A DNA stretch of 64,000 nucleotides from an uncultured Collinsella sp. (GTDB lineage Bacteria > Actinomycetota > Coriobacteriia > Coriobacteriales > Coriobacteriaceae), in the NCBI GenBank assembly GCA_958439425.1, contig CAUBVH010000002.1, forward strand, positions 117,490 through 181,489, in the 5' to 3' direction. Positions 36,364 to 45,510 of this stretch are shown in pieces (within the stretch, counting starts at the first letter, position 1; each line of letters starts with the position of its first letter). The position numbers and the translations under genes are program-made. The notes beneath the pieces were generated by a model. That model had not been told where the DNA came from. It searched no databases and worked only from the letters and a program-made list of their open reading frames with translations.

Positions 36364-37830
36364 TTAGATGGATTTAATACGGGTGCCGGCGGCGGTATCC
36401 TCAATGGTGAGGCCCAGGTCCTTGAGCTGGTCGCGGATGGCGTCGGCCAGATCCCAGTTCTTGGCGGCGCGGGCCTCGGCGCGGGCCTCGAGAATCTTGG
36501 CAGCGGCCTCGTCCACGTCGTCACCCGTGTAGGCGACCAGGCCGGCGGCAACGCCCAAAAGACCCAGCGGCAACTCGACCTTGGGCTCGGGGAGCTCAAC
36601 GCCAAACGTATCGAGCAGCTCGGCCAGCGTATCGGCGGCAGCAAGCGCGGCGGCCTTGTCGGCAGCGTCGCCCGCCTGTTCCAGGTACTGGTTGCACTCG
36701 GTCACAAAGCCAAAGACGGCACCCATGGCACCGGCGGTGTTAAAGTCGTCGTCCATGCACTCCTTAAAGGTGGCACGGGTCTCGGCGGCCTTGGCGGCAA
36801 ACGCCTCGGATGCTGCCTCATCGGCATCGGCCGTCGCATGGTTCGCGGCCCAGCGCAGGTTCTCGACCGTACCGGCAATACGCGTGAGCGAGTTCTCGGC
36901 ACCCTCCAGGCGCTCCCAAGAAAAGTCGAGCGGCGAGCGATAGCTCGTCTGCAGCATCAGCAGGCGCAGGGCGGCAGCGGAGTGCTGCTCGAGGACCTCG
37001 GCCAGCGTAAAGAAGTTGCCGAGCGACTTGGACATTTTCTCGCCGTCTACCAGCAGCATGCCCGTGTGCATCCAGGTGTTGGAGAAGCCCTGGTGCCAGG
37101 CGCAGGTGGCCTGGGCGCACTCGTTCTCGTGATGCGGGAAGGCAAGGTCGGAGCCGCCGCCGTGGATGTCGATCGGGGTGCCCAGGTAGCGATGCACCAT
37201 GGCGGCGCACTCGGTGTGCCAACCGGGACGGCCCTCGCCCCAGGGGCTCGGCCAGCTGGGCTCGCCGGGCTTGGCGGCCTTCCACAGGGCAAAGTCGAGC
37301 GGGTCGTTCTTGTCCTCGTTCTCCTCGATGCGCGCGCCAACCATAAGGTCGTCGATGTTGCGGCCCGAGACCTGACCATAGTTGGAATCGCTGCGCACGG
37401 CAAAGTACACGTCACCGTTATCGGCGGCGTAGGCGTGGCCCTGCTCGATGAGCGTCTTGATCATGGCGATCATGGGGCCGATCTCTTTGGTGGCGCGGGG
37501 GCGCACATCGGGATCGAGCACGTTGGCGGCACGCATGACGCCGATGAACTTGTCGGAGAACTCCGTCGCGACCTCGGCGGCCGTGCGGCCCTGCTCGTTG
37601 GCGCGCTTGATGATCTTGTCGTCGACATCGGTGAGGTTCTGGGCGAACGTGACCTCGTAGCCGCTCGCGATGAGCCAGCGACGAATCACGTCAAAGCTGA
37701 TGAACGTGCGGGCATTGCCGATGTGGATGTTGTCGTAGACCGTGGGGCCGCACACGTACATGCGGACCTTGCCGGACTCGATGGGCTGGAACTCTTCCTT
37801 TTTATGGGTAGCGCTGTTGTAGATACGCAT
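36364..37830 (-). CDS. cysS: Cysteine--tRNA ligase
   Basis: Class I synthetase of 488 residues. The HIGH-type motif is HIGN (about 36-39) and the KMSKS loop is GEKMSKSLGN (near 265). Zinc-binding Cys28 in YVCGPTVYDN and the GWHTECAAM segment are also present. The ATG follows AAGGAGTAACGA and lies 3 bases after ispF. The order ispD-ispF-cysS-rlmB is common in Gram-positive genomes. Confidence 0.96.
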   Translation of the reverse strand: MRIYNSATHKKEEFQPIESGKVRMYVCGPTVYDNIHIGNARTFISFDVIRRWLIASGYEVTFAQNLTDVDDKIIKRANEQGRTAAEVATEFSDKFIGVMRAANVLDPDVRPRATKEIGPMIAMIKTLIEQGHAYAADNGDVYFAVRSDSNYGQVSGRNIDDLMVGARIEENEDKNDPLDFALWKAAKPGEPSWPSPWGEGRPGWHTECAAMVHRYLGTPIDIHGGGSDLAFPHHENECAQATCAWHQGFSNTWMHTGMLLVDGEKMSKSLGNFFTLAEVLEQHSAAALRLLMLQTSYRSPLDFSWERLEGAENSLTRIAGTVENLRWAANHATADADEAASEAFAAKAAETRATFKECMDDDFNTAGAMGAVFGFVTECNQYLEQAGDAADKAAALAAADTLAELLDTFGVELPEPKVELPLGLLGVAAGLVAYTGDDVDEAAAKILEARAEARAAKNWDLADAIRDQLKDLGLTIEDTAAGTRIKSI

Positions 37831-37833
37831 TCG

Positions 37834-38328
37834 TTACTCCTTAACGGTTTTCTGTAGCAGGCAGACGGCCCAGGCGCCGATTCCCTCGCCCTGGCCTTCC
37901 CAACCGAGCTTTTCGGTCGTAGTGGCGGCGACGCCCACGTTTTCGACGTCGACGCCCAGGGCATGGGCAAGGTTGGCGCGCATGGCATCGCGGTGCGGGG
38001 TGATCTTGGGTTGCTGGCAGGCAATGGTGCAATCGGCATCAACAAACTCAAAGCCCAGCTCGCGCGCATAGTCCATCACGCGAGCGAGCAGCACCATCGA
38101 ATCGGCACCCTCGTAGGCGGGATCGGTGTCGGGGAATAGCTTGCCGATGTCTCCCCCGCGGCAGGCGCCCAGAATGGCGTCGGCCAAGGCATGCGCGAGC
38201 ACATCGGCATCCGAGTGGCCCAGCAGGCCGCGCTCGTAGGGAATGTCAACCCCGCCGATGATACATCGACGCCCCTCCACCAAACGATGGACGTCGTAGC
38301 CGTGGCCAATGCGCAGGTTACTGAACAT
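37834..38328 (-). CDS. ispF: 2-C-methyl-D-erythritol 2,4-cyclodiphosphate synthase
   Basis: MEP-pathway enzyme of isoprenoid synthesis, 164 residues. It carries RIGHGYDVHRL with metal-binding Asp and His, then GHSDADVLAHALADA, and a C-terminal TTTEKLGWEGQGEGIGAWA. The ATG at 38328 follows GGAGAGGACC and overlaps ispD by 11 bases, so the two steps are translationally linked. Confidence 0.95.
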   Translation of the reverse strand: MFSNLRIGHGYDVHRLVEGRRCIIGGVDIPYERGLLGHSDADVLAHALADAILGACRGGDIGKLFPDTDPAYEGADSMVLLARVMDYARELGFEFVDADCTIACQQPKITPHRDAMRANLAHALGVDVENVGVAATTTEKLGWEGQGEGIGAWAVCLLQKTVKE

Positions 38329-39046
38329 GGGGAAGGTCCTCTCCCTCGGCCATGCGGCCAAGCAGAATCGCGGTTACGGGACGCAGGTCCTCGGGCACCG
38401 TCACCTTAAGGTTATCGCGCGGGCTCTGGACACAGCGGACACGCCCGCCCATGCGCTCGACCAGCGAAGAATCGTCGGTCCCGATAAAGCCCTCGGCGAT
38501 AGCTGCGGTGTGGGCGCGCTTCATGGCGTCGACGCTAAAGATCTGCGGTGTCTGCGCGGCCCAGTAGAGCTCACGCGGCGGCGTCTCGACGATATTGTCG
38601 CCGTCGACGATCTTGAGCGTGTCGATCGCGGGCTGACCGCATACGACACCGTCGAGCGAGCGGTCGCCCACAAGCACGTCGATCGCATGATCGACGGCCT
38701 CGGTCGTGATGAGCGGACGGGCGCCGTCGTGGATGGCGACATATTCGAAACCCGCCGGAACCGCATGCACGCCGGCACGGGTGGAATCCTGACGGGTATC
38801 GCCGGCATCGGCGAAGCTGATGGGCGTGTCATAGTCAAACGGGTCGATGGCCAGGCGGCGCATCTCGGCACGGCGCTCGGCAGGACACACCACCACGATG
38901 TGGCCGACCTTGTCGCTACGATCGAACGCGCGGATGGACCAGCTCATGAGCGGACGGCCCGCCACGTTAACGAGCTGCTTGCCGCCGGGATTTCCAAAGC
39001 GCTGGCCGCTACCGCCGGCAACGACCACGGCGCATACGGGCGCCAT
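38318..39046 (-). CDS. ispD: 2-C-methyl-D-erythritol 4-phosphate cytidylyltransferase
   Basis: MEP-pathway nucleotidyltransferase of 242 residues that joins CTP to MEP. It has the VVVAGGSGQRFG phosphate loop (about 7-18) with Lys23, the HDGARP metal-binding motif (near 110), and DDSSLVE late. The ATG overlaps the disA stop (TAATG). The order disA-ispD-ispF-cysS makes one long operon. Confidence 0.95.
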   Translation of the reverse strand: MAPVCAVVVAGGSGQRFGNPGGKQLVNVAGRPLMSWSIRAFDRSDKVGHIVVVCPAERRAEMRRLAIDPFDYDTPISFADAGDTRQDSTRAGVHAVPAGFEYVAIHDGARPLITTEAVDHAIDVLVGDRSLDGVVCGQPAIDTLKIVDGDNIVETPPRELYWAAQTPQIFSVDAMKRAHTAAIAEGFIGTDDSSLVERMGGRVRCVQSPRDNLKVTVPEDLRPVTAILLGRMAEGEDLPHVQ

Positions 39047-40113
39047 TATGCGTTCCCCTGTTTGGTGCCCTTCATGCGGTACAGCGAGTCCGCAAGAATG
39101 GCAGGATTGTTGACGCCAAAGTCGCCCAAGCGCTCCGGATCCTCGCTGATGTCATCCATGAGCTCCTGCAGCGAGCCGTACTCGTCGACGATCTTCTCGG
39201 CCACGCCGTCGCGCACGACGGACACGCGCGAAAGCGTACGCAGGCCCAGCGGCGTCATGACGGAGTCCTCGTCCAGGTCGTCGTAACCCAGAACCGCCGC
39301 CACATGCTGTGGGTCGGACAGGTCCTTAGGTGTCATACGGCTTAGGTTGGCGCGAATCTTCTCGGCATTAGCCTCGGAAGAATCACTTGCGTAGTCGCGG
39401 ATCATCAGGTCATACTCGGTATCCATGCTGGAGCCCGCGAGCTGCTCGAGCTGCATCTGCACGAGCTTGCCCTGGTTGCCCAACTTGACGATGCAATCCT
39501 TAAGCTCAGTCTTTGCCTGCTGCATGATCTCGAAGCTCGAGAAAATACCGGTAATGTCGGCGAGCGTAACGTAGTCGTCGAGCTCGAGGGCCGTCAGGCG
39601 CAGCAAGGAGCGGTCGAGCGACTGACGGGTAGTCTGGAGCGTGGCGACGAGCTGGTTGACCGAGCTCATGATGGTGGTGACGGGCTGGATCTCGTAGCTC
39701 TTGCCGTGAACGTACACGTTGACGACGGCACGACGGGCCGAGACCGAGATCACAATGGCATCGGTGAGCACCGACATGCGAGCGGCGGTGCGATGACGCA
39801 TGCCCGTCTCGCTCGTGGCAAGCGAGGGATCGGGATTGAGATGGAAGTTGGCGCGCAGGATCTGGGTGAGGTCGCCGTCGATGACGATGGCGCCGTCCAT
39901 CTTGGAGAGCTCGAACAGACGGTTCGAGGTGAACGAAATGTTGAGCGGGAAGCCGTCGTTACCGGCAGCGAGCACGTTTTCGGTGTCGCCAACGCAGATA
40001 AGGGCGCCCAGGTGACCGGCGATGATCATGTCGAGGGCAGTGCGGATCGGCTGACCAGGTGCCGTCAGACGGATGGCCTGTTCCATACGCTTTTGCAGCT
40101 CGTTCTTATCCAA
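39046..40113 (-). CDS. disA: DNA integrity scanning diadenylate cyclase DisA
   Basis: Makes the second messenger c-di-AMP from ATP and scans DNA for branched structures. The 355-residue protein has an N-terminal DAC domain with the DGA motif in MDGAIVIDGD and the RHR motif in TGMRHRTAARMS, a central helical spine, and a C-terminal helix-hairpin-helix domain. The start is TTG (40113) after GGGAG; no ATG is available in frame. It heads the isoprenoid/tRNA-synthetase operon. Confidence 0.95.
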   Translation of the reverse strand: MDKNELQKRMEQAIRLTAPGQPIRTALDMIIAGHLGALICVGDTENVLAAGNDGFPLNISFTSNRLFELSKMDGAIVIDGDLTQILRANFHLNPDPSLATSETGMRHRTAARMSVLTDAIVISVSARRAVVNVYVHGKSYEIQPVTTIMSSVNQLVATLQTTRQSLDRSLLRLTALELDDYVTLADITGIFSSFEIMQQAKTELKDCIVKLGNQGKLVQMQLEQLAGSSMDTEYDLMIRDYASDSSEANAEKIRANLSRMTPKDLSDPQHVAAVLGYDDLDEDSVMTPLGLRTLSRVSVVRDGVAEKIVDEYGSLQELMDDISEDPERLGDFGVNNPAILADSLYRMKGTKQGNA

Positions 40114-40221
40114 GGCATCGCTCCCATCGTATACGCTCCATAAACGCTAAATAGTTTCTCACGGTTTGTCCCCGCGGCGCTCGCGAAATCCGATGCTTAC
40201 AGAATGAGCGAACACCGCTAA

Positions 40222-40254
40222 GATAGCTAATTTGGGACGGGCTCTTTTGACTAC
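40222..40254. repeat. Dispersed palindromic repeat, family A, copy 3
   Basis: GATAGCTAATTTGGGACGGG at the left end; the right end has decayed (TTTTGACTAC). It lies in the 225-base divergent region between disA and mntP, where no riboswitch was recognised. Confidence 0.75.
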
Positions 40255-40339
40255 CCACTCAACCATTTGCCAAGGATAGTCTTTATGTTGCTCCCCCAAG
40301 AGGTACACGCGGGCCCGCCCGCAGAGAGGGAGCCAGACT

Positions 40340-40918
40340 ATGGGACTCGCAGAGCTCGTGCTGCTCGCCGTTGGCCTTTCGATGGACGCCTTTGCCGTAT
40401 CCATCTGCAAGGGCCTTGGCATGAAGAAGATCAACCTTAAGGTCGCCGTAGTGCTCGGCCTGTTCTTTGGCGGCTTCCAGGCCGGCATGCCCGTGATCGG
40501 ATGGGCGCTTGGCAGCCAGTTTATGGGCATCATCGGCCCCATCGACCACTGGATCGCCTTTATCCTGCTCGCCTTCATTGGCGGCAAAATGCTGTGGGAG
40601 GCCTCTACCGAGGACGAGGATGAAGGCGACGGCGAGGATGCCGAAAAGATTGACCTGGGCGAGTACCTGATCCTCGCCATCGCCACCTCAATCGACGCCC
40701 TAGCCGTAGGCATCTCATTTGCCGCGCTCTCGGTCGACATCATGCCCGCCGTGTCGCTCATCGGCATCACGACCTTTATCTTCTCCGTCGCCGGCGTAGC
40801 GATCGGCCACACCTTTGGCGCGCGCTACGAAAAACCCGCCACCATCGTGGGCGGCGTCGTGCTCATCCTTATCGGGCTTAAGATCTTACTTGAGCATCTG
40901 GGGATTCTCGCGATATAA
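40340..40918 (+). CDS. mntP: Manganese efflux pump MntP
   Basis: A 192-residue membrane protein with six hydrophobic segments that exports Mn(II). The two Asp-containing helix motifs are LSMDAFAVSICKGLG (first half) and TSIDALAVGISFA (second half), the hallmark of the family's inverted repeat. A Glu/Asp-rich cytosolic loop (STEDEDEGDGED) lies between the halves. The ATG follows GAGGGAGCCAGACT. Confidence 0.93.
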   Translation: MGLAELVLLAVGLSMDAFAVSICKGLGMKKINLKVAVVLGLFFGGFQAGMPVIGWALGSQFMGIIGPIDHWIAFILLAFIGGKMLWEASTEDEDEGDGEDAEKIDLGEYLILAIATSIDALAVGISFAALSVDIMPAVSLIGITTFIFSVAGVAIGHTFGARYEKPATIVGGVVLILIGLKILLEHLGILAI

Positions 40919-40957
40919 AAAACGCCTCTCATAAGCCAACGTCAATGTAGGGATCTC

Positions 40958-41028
40958 ATGCAGAGTTTTGCATAATGCCTTTTCGTGCAGACTTTTGCAT
41001 GTCATACTAATATGCAAAAGTCTGCACG
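40958..41028. promoter_or_regulatory. HipB operator array
   Basis: A perfect 17-bp inverted repeat, CGTGCAGACTTTTGCAT (40984-41000) and ATGCAAAAGTCTGCACG (41012-41028), flanks an 11-base AT-rich centre. An additional site ATGCAGAGTTTTGCAT (40958-40973) matches each arm at 14 of 16 positions. The array ends 13 bases before the antitoxin start, as expected for autorepression. Confidence 0.85.
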
Positions 41029-41041
41029 TTAGGAGATCGCC

Positions 41042-41473
41042 GTGGGCACCTTTCCCATCACCACACCGCGCCAAGCTGGCATCTACGTGCGCCAGGCACG
41101 CGAGGCTCAGGGTCTCACCCGTGCCGCCCTCGCCAAAAAGGCCGGTGTTTCGGAGCGCCTGCTCGCATCGCTCGAGCTGGGCGACGCCACGGGTATTCGG
41201 CTCGAAAAGTTGCTGACCGTTTTTAACGCACTCGGCATAGGTCTCTTTGCGCAAAGCGATAACGACTCCATCGCATCGCCCTCCGAACATCCGACGACGA
41301 TAGCGGACCTCCCTATCGTGAACTCGAATGCCCTGCTAAAGCCGAGCGTAGGCAGACGACCCGCCCGACAAGGAACGCCATCTTCCTATGGTGCCCTGCT
41401 GGCCCAAATCGCAGTCGAGCAAGGCCTTTCCGGCACTTCAGACCTCTCCTTTGGCTGTAAGGTTGTGAAATAA
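41042..41473 (+). CDS. hipB: HipB-like antitoxin
   Basis: A 143-residue DNA-binding protein with an N-terminal XRE helix-turn-helix (RQAREAQGLTRAALAKKAGVSERLLASLE, about 17-45). A long polar C-terminal tail, unusual beside the roughly 90-residue classical HipB, may contact HipA. The GTG at 41042 follows TTAGGAGATCGCC. The toxin gene begins at the base after its stop. It should bind the palindromes at 40958-41028. Confidence 0.8.
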   Translation: MGTFPITTPRQAGIYVRQAREAQGLTRAALAKKAGVSERLLASLELGDATGIRLEKLLTVFNALGIGLFAQSDNDSIASPSEHPTTIADLPIVNSNALLKPSVGRRPARQGTPSSYGALLAQIAVEQGLSGTSDLSFGCKVVK

Positions 41474-42778
41474 ATGGCAGAGATGGAGCTTGCGACCCTC
41501 ATTTGTGGCGAAATCGCCGGCACTCTCCGGCAAGACAAGCATGGACTCTGCAGCTTTGTATACGCCCCAACCTATCGCGGAGCACCGCTATCGCTAACAA
41601 TGCCGCTTTCCAATCGCACGTATGGCCATAACATCGTCCGCCCGTTCCTATTTGGCCTTTTGCCCGACAGTCAAGAACAGCGTCGCGCTATTGCCGCCGA
41701 GCATGACGTTGCATCCAACAACCCCGTCGCCCTCTTGTGCCATATCGGTCTTGACTGCGCGGGGGCCGTTCAGTTTTGTCGAGCCGATCAATTAGACGCC
41801 GCCCGCGGCAGGGTCTCGGCATACCGCCCGCTTACCAATTCTCAAATCGCTCACAAGCTCAAATCAATTCGCGATGACGAAAGAGAGACATGGATGGGCT
41901 CCAACGAAAGCTGGTCTCTGGGCGGCAACCAAGGCAAATTTGCACTAGCTTGGCATGACGGCCAATGGTGCGAATGTCTAGGGTCATCCCCCACTACCCA
42001 TATCTTCAAAAATGGTGTCGTTGGGTTCAAACATCAGGCCTTAAACGAATTCGTCTGCATGAAAACAGCTCGGCGTGCTGGCATTCCAACTGCCAACGTC
42101 TCCTATTGCACATTTGAAGACGAAGCCGCGCTCGTCGTTGAACGGTACGACAGAATGGTCAATAGCAGCGGAAATATCGAAAGGCTGCATCAGGAGGACT
42201 TTTGCCAGGCGCTCGGTGTATTGCCAAGCCAGAAATACACCGCCGACGGAGGACCAACTACACGAGACATCCAAGAACGACTGATTAAAACAGTCCCCCA
42301 CCACATGAATCTTGTGCTTTTTACCTATATGTTGTTCTATAACGCCATTATCGGAGCGCCTGACGCACACGCTAAAAACTACTCGCTCATCCTTGGCAAA
42401 GGCACAAACGCGGCGCTCGCCCCCATGTACGATGTCGCTTCGGGCTTGGCGTACGAGCGTATGCGCCGCCGGGCGCGCCTTGCCATGAGCGTTGGCGGCG
42501 AAAATCGTGTGGGGCGCATCGGTCCAGGCGCTATCCGCCGATACCACGGTATGGGCGACCCCGCGCTGGAGGCGACGCTCACCGATGCCGGGCTATCCGA
42601 GAAGTTTTGCTTTGCGACCATGATGGACCTCGCCTACGAGGTACCCATTTGCATGGAAGAGGTCATGGACGAATACGCCGACCTGCCCGGCATGGCGGAC
42701 CTGCGCGAGCATATGCTCGGCCCCGTCCGCGAAAACTGCCAGCGCACCCTCGACCTCATCAAGGCGGATATGGGCTAG
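41474..42778 (+). CDS. hipA: HipA-like serine/threonine kinase toxin
   Basis: A 434-residue HipA-family kinase. The ATP-loop motif SLGGNQGKFAL lies near 157-167, ERYDR near 222, HQEDFCQALG near 240, and the catalytic block GAPDAHAKNYS near 300, followed by MYDVAS. In E. coli, HipA phosphorylates glutamyl-tRNA synthetase and causes dormancy; other targets are known in relatives. It is encoded right after its antitoxin and ends at a strong terminator. Its codon use is less GC-biased than neighbouring housekeeping genes, by eye. Confidence 0.87.
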   Translation: MAEMELATLICGEIAGTLRQDKHGLCSFVYAPTYRGAPLSLTMPLSNRTYGHNIVRPFLFGLLPDSQEQRRAIAAEHDVASNNPVALLCHIGLDCAGAVQFCRADQLDAARGRVSAYRPLTNSQIAHKLKSIRDDERETWMGSNESWSLGGNQGKFALAWHDGQWCECLGSSPTTHIFKNGVVGFKHQALNEFVCMKTARRAGIPTANVSYCTFEDEAALVVERYDRMVNSSGNIERLHQEDFCQALGVLPSQKYTADGGPTTRDIQERLIKTVPHHMNLVLFTYMLFYNAIIGAPDAHAKNYSLILGKGTNAALAPMYDVASGLAYERMRRRARLAMSVGGENRVGRIGPGAIRRYHGMGDPALEATLTDAGLSEKFCFATMMDLAYEVPICMEEVMDEYADLPGMADLREHMLGPVRENCQRTLDLIKADMG

Positions 42779-42808
42779 GTGGCCGCAATTTCACATTTCC
42801 CAAAAGAA

Positions 42809-42849
42809 GAGAGGGGGCACCCGTCGCAAAAGCTCGGGTGCCCCCTCTC
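42809..42849. terminator. Terminator of hipBA (bidirectional)
   Basis: A 14-bp stem AGAGGGGGCACCCG/CGGGTGCCCCCTCT, with A-rich left and CATAAT right flanks. It lies between the convergent hipA and pepD genes and could serve both. Confidence 0.85.
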
Positions 42850-42904
42850 ATAATGTCATCTGCAATCCGCTAGCACGTGGCTCGGACTGCTGCTAGCGCA
42901 ACCT

Positions 42905-44362
42905 TTACGCAGCGAGGCGCTTGAGGACGTCGATGAGCAGCTCGTAGAAGCGCTCGGCAGAAGCGAGCTCCATGCTCTCGTCCGGGGTGTGGACATCGGA
43001 GAGCGTCGGGCCCACGGCGATAGCGTCCAGGCCGTGCAGGGCCTCGGCAAACAGGCCGCACTCAAGGCCGGCGTGAATGGACTCGATGCGCAGCTCGGAG
43101 CCAAAGAGCTCGCGATAGCTCTCGACAAAGACGTCGCGGACCGGCGAATGCTCGGCATAGCTCCAGCCGGGATACTCGAACTCGAACTTGGCGTCGAAGC
43201 CCAGGACATCGGCCAGCGTCTGCAGACGATCCTTGAACTCGTTCTGCAGCGAGGTGATCGAAGAGCGCGGGGACAGCATGATCTTGACCTCGTCGTCAGA
43301 AGTGGCAACCACACCGATATTGGAGGAAACCTCGACGGAGCCGTCGGTGGCGACGTTGCGGCGAATCACGCCGTTAGGGGCAAGACGCAGGGCGCGGATG
43401 AGGGCAAGCGCGGACTTCTGGTCCATGGCCTCGACCTCGGCGTCGTCGGCAATCTCGACGGTGCAGGTAAAGCCGGGGTCGAAGACCTCGAGCTCGGCAG
43501 TGACGTCGGCGATGATGCCCTTTGCGATCTGGGCCGCGGCCTCGGCGGCAGCGTGGTCGGCGTAGACCAGAACAGCCTTGCACTCACGGTTGATGGCGTT
43601 GTCCTTGGTGCCGCCGTTAAAGCTAACGATGGCAGGCTCGCCGGCAACCATCAGGCGGTCGATGATGCGGGCCATGATGAGGTTGCCATTGCCGCGCTCC
43701 AGATTGATATCGCTGCCGGAGTGACCACCCAGCAGGCCGGAGATGTCGAGCGTGAGGGTGCTACCGGTCTTGTGCTCACGCGCGATCGGGCAGGTGTAGG
43801 TAACGACGACGCCGCCGGCGCAGCTGACGGTGGCAACGCCCTCTTCCTCGGAGTCAAGGTTGATCATAGTGCGGGCGCTAATCTGGGACTTGTCGAGCGT
43901 CTCGGCGCCGACCAGGCCAGTCTCCTCGTCGGTGGTGAATACGCACTCGAGGGCCGGATGGGCAATCGAATCGTCGTTGAGCACGGTAAGCATAAGCGCG
44001 ACGGCGATACCGTTGTCGGCGCCCAGAGTGGTGCCGTTAGCGGTGAGGACGCCGTCCTTGACGACCAGGTCGATACCGTCGGTCGTAAAGTCGTGCTCAA
44101 CAGAGCCCAACTTGTCGCACACCATATCGATGTGGCCCTGCAGCATCACGGTCGGAGCATTCTCGGCGCCGGCAGAAGCGGGCTTGCGAATGATGACGTT
44201 GTAGACCTCGTCCTGGTACACATCGAGGCCGCGCTCCTTGGCAAACGCAACCAGGAAATCGCTGATGCCCTTCTCGTTGCCAGACCCACGGGGGATCGCG
44301 CTGACCTCCTCAAAGAAATGGAACAGCTGAGCGGGCTCGTAGCCAGTAATCTTGTAGTCCAT
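42905..44362 (-). CDS. pepD: Aminoacyl-histidine dipeptidase (M20 metallopeptidase PepD)
   Basis: Cytosolic zinc dipeptidase of 485 residues that cleaves Xaa-His and other dipeptides. Motifs include LQGHIDMVCDK (first zinc ligands), TLGADNGI with the bridging Asp, FTTDEETG with the catalytic Glu, and IHAGLECG late. A lid domain occupies the centre. The ATG at 44362 follows AAGGAGGCACC; 35 codons upstream in frame are not supported. Length equals E. coli PepD. Confidence 0.93.
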   Translation of the reverse strand: MDYKITGYEPAQLFHFFEEVSAIPRGSGNEKGISDFLVAFAKERGLDVYQDEVYNVIIRKPASAGAENAPTVMLQGHIDMVCDKLGSVEHDFTTDGIDLVVKDGVLTANGTTLGADNGIAVALMLTVLNDDSIAHPALECVFTTDEETGLVGAETLDKSQISARTMINLDSEEEGVATVSCAGGVVVTYTCPIAREHKTGSTLTLDISGLLGGHSGSDINLERGNGNLIMARIIDRLMVAGEPAIVSFNGGTKDNAINRECKAVLVYADHAAAEAAAQIAKGIIADVTAELEVFDPGFTCTVEIADDAEVEAMDQKSALALIRALRLAPNGVIRRNVATDGSVEVSSNIGVVATSDDEVKIMLSPRSSITSLQNEFKDRLQTLADVLGFDAKFEFEYPGWSYAEHSPVRDVFVESYRELFGSELRIESIHAGLECGLFAEALHGLDAIAVGPTLSDVHTPDESMELASAERFYELLIDVLKRLAA

Positions 44363-44510
44363 GGTGCCTCCTTGGCGCAACTGGTTAGACAGTAAGACAT
44401 GCGACTTGTATATTCCCAGACTTTGCGTGCATAAACCAGTCGAAAACGCCGAGCGCCCCCGCATCATCGGCTAACGGCGGGGTACCGCCACTTTATCAAG
44501 ATAAAGCAGG

Positions 44511-45032
44511 TTAGACGGGCCGCGCAGAGGGAACGTTGGACCCCCCAACCAACCTCAACGCCTGTTGAACATTAATGCATACACCATTGGTATGTTTAAT
44601 AAGATTCTTGTCCTCCGTCACGACGTAATCGGCATCAATGCGATTGGCGACGCCCAGCATCAGGTCGTCCTCAAAGTCATTGTGGTGGTACTTGAACACA
44701 AAGGAGTCGAAGACCTCGTCTGCACCGACCGGGGCGATGAGGGCTAGCTCGCGCATCTGTCGAACGCATGCCCAGGCCGTTTCGTCTGCCGCCGCAATGG
44801 CGTTATCGCTCAGTGAGCCAGTCTTTCTTCGGCACTCCTGCTTGATTGCCGCCGAGACAAGATATGAAACGTCTTTGACCGAAAGCGACGAGGCAAACAG
44901 GGCAATCCGCTCCGAGGCGTCGGCAATCTCGATCAGATGGACGACATTTGCCGTACGGTCGGACCTGCCAGAAAAATAATCCATCCATACGTTGGTATCG
45001 ATTAACAGCTTGAGGACGCCTTCTGTGCTCAT
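44511..45032 (-). CDS. PIN-domain toxin
   Basis: A 173-residue putative ribonuclease of the PIN fold. Acidic active-site residues are seen in LLIDTNVWMD (Asp near 13), a middle Glu/Asp segment (NDFEDDLMLGVA) and DADYVVTEDKNL. Its ATG overlaps the antitoxin stop (ATGA). PIN toxins usually cut tRNA or rRNA. After its stop comes a CTTTATC/GATAAAG hairpin (44492-44507) that may end the transcript. Confidence 0.82.
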   Translation of the reverse strand: MSTEGVLKLLIDTNVWMDYFSGRSDRTANVVHLIEIADASERIALFASSLSVKDVSYLVSAAIKQECRRKTGSLSDNAIAAADETAWACVRQMRELALIAPVGADEVFDSFVFKYHHNDFEDDLMLGVANRIDADYVVTEDKNLIKHTNGVCINVQQALRLVGGSNVPSARPV

Positions 45033-45388
45033 AGTTCCACCCACTCGGGATAGCGCTCCGCCATGGCCTCCTCATAGAGGTCGTCATAGTCTCCCGAGAA
45101 CTCAGGGATGGGGATGCCGTATTTGAGGCACGAATCGCGAACGATATGGCTGCCTTGCGCAGCCCTTGACTCCATGCGCCGGGGCTCCACTCCGTCAGAA
45201 ACCGGAGCCGCCGCGTCTCCCTTCGAGGGCATGCGTCCGTTAACGACCAGATACTCCCAAAGTGTCCGAACGGCTTGTGACGGCGTCATGCCAATATGAG
45301 TCAGGACGGCGTCTCCCGCCTCTTTGAGCTGGCGATCTATGCGCACGTTCATCTGCACTGGCCGCGTGTCGAGTATTGATGTAGACAT
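45029..45388 (-). CDS. RelB/DinJ-like antitoxin
   Basis: A 119-residue protein with a ribbon-helix-helix start: MNVRIDRQLKEAGDAVLTHIGMTPSQAVRTLWEYLV, as in RelB/DinJ antitoxins. The remaining 65 residues are polar and may wrap the toxin. RelB/DinJ proteins usually pair with RelE-fold toxins, so a PIN partner is unusual. The ATG at 45388 follows AAAGGAGCTGAT. Confidence 0.8.
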   Translation of the reverse strand: MSTSILDTRPVQMNVRIDRQLKEAGDAVLTHIGMTPSQAVRTLWEYLVVNGRMPSKGDAAAPVSDGVEPRRMESRAAQGSHIVRDSCLKYGIPIPEFSGDYDDLYEEAMAERYPEWVEL

Positions 45389-45400
45389 ATCAGCTCCTTT

Positions 45401-45429
45401 GCTATACTTAGTTTCAATTATAGTATAGC
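45401..45429. promoter_or_regulatory. Promoter/operator of the PIN toxin-antitoxin pair
   Basis: Inverted repeat GCTATACT (45401-45408) and AGTATAGC (45422-45429). On the minus strand TATAAT is embedded between the arms, so antitoxin binding would cover the -10 box. Confidence 0.7.
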
Positions 45430-45460
45430 ACGGCAGATTGAAGCGCATTTCAATAGAAAT

Positions 45461-45488
45461 GGGGGCGCTTCCTTATCGGAACGCCCCC
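45461..45488 (-). terminator. Terminator of clpC
   Basis: GGGGGCGCTTCC with GGAACGCCCCC and a short loop, 22 bases after the clpC stop. The minus-strand T-tract is short (ATTTC). Confidence 0.75.
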
Positions 45489-45510
45489 GTTATACAAGGT
45501 ATGTTAATCC

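Noticed and set aside
40150..40339. Manganese (yybP-ykoY) riboswitch upstream of mntP
   Set aside because: The conserved loop sequences of that riboswitch are not visible; only a decayed family A repeat is present.
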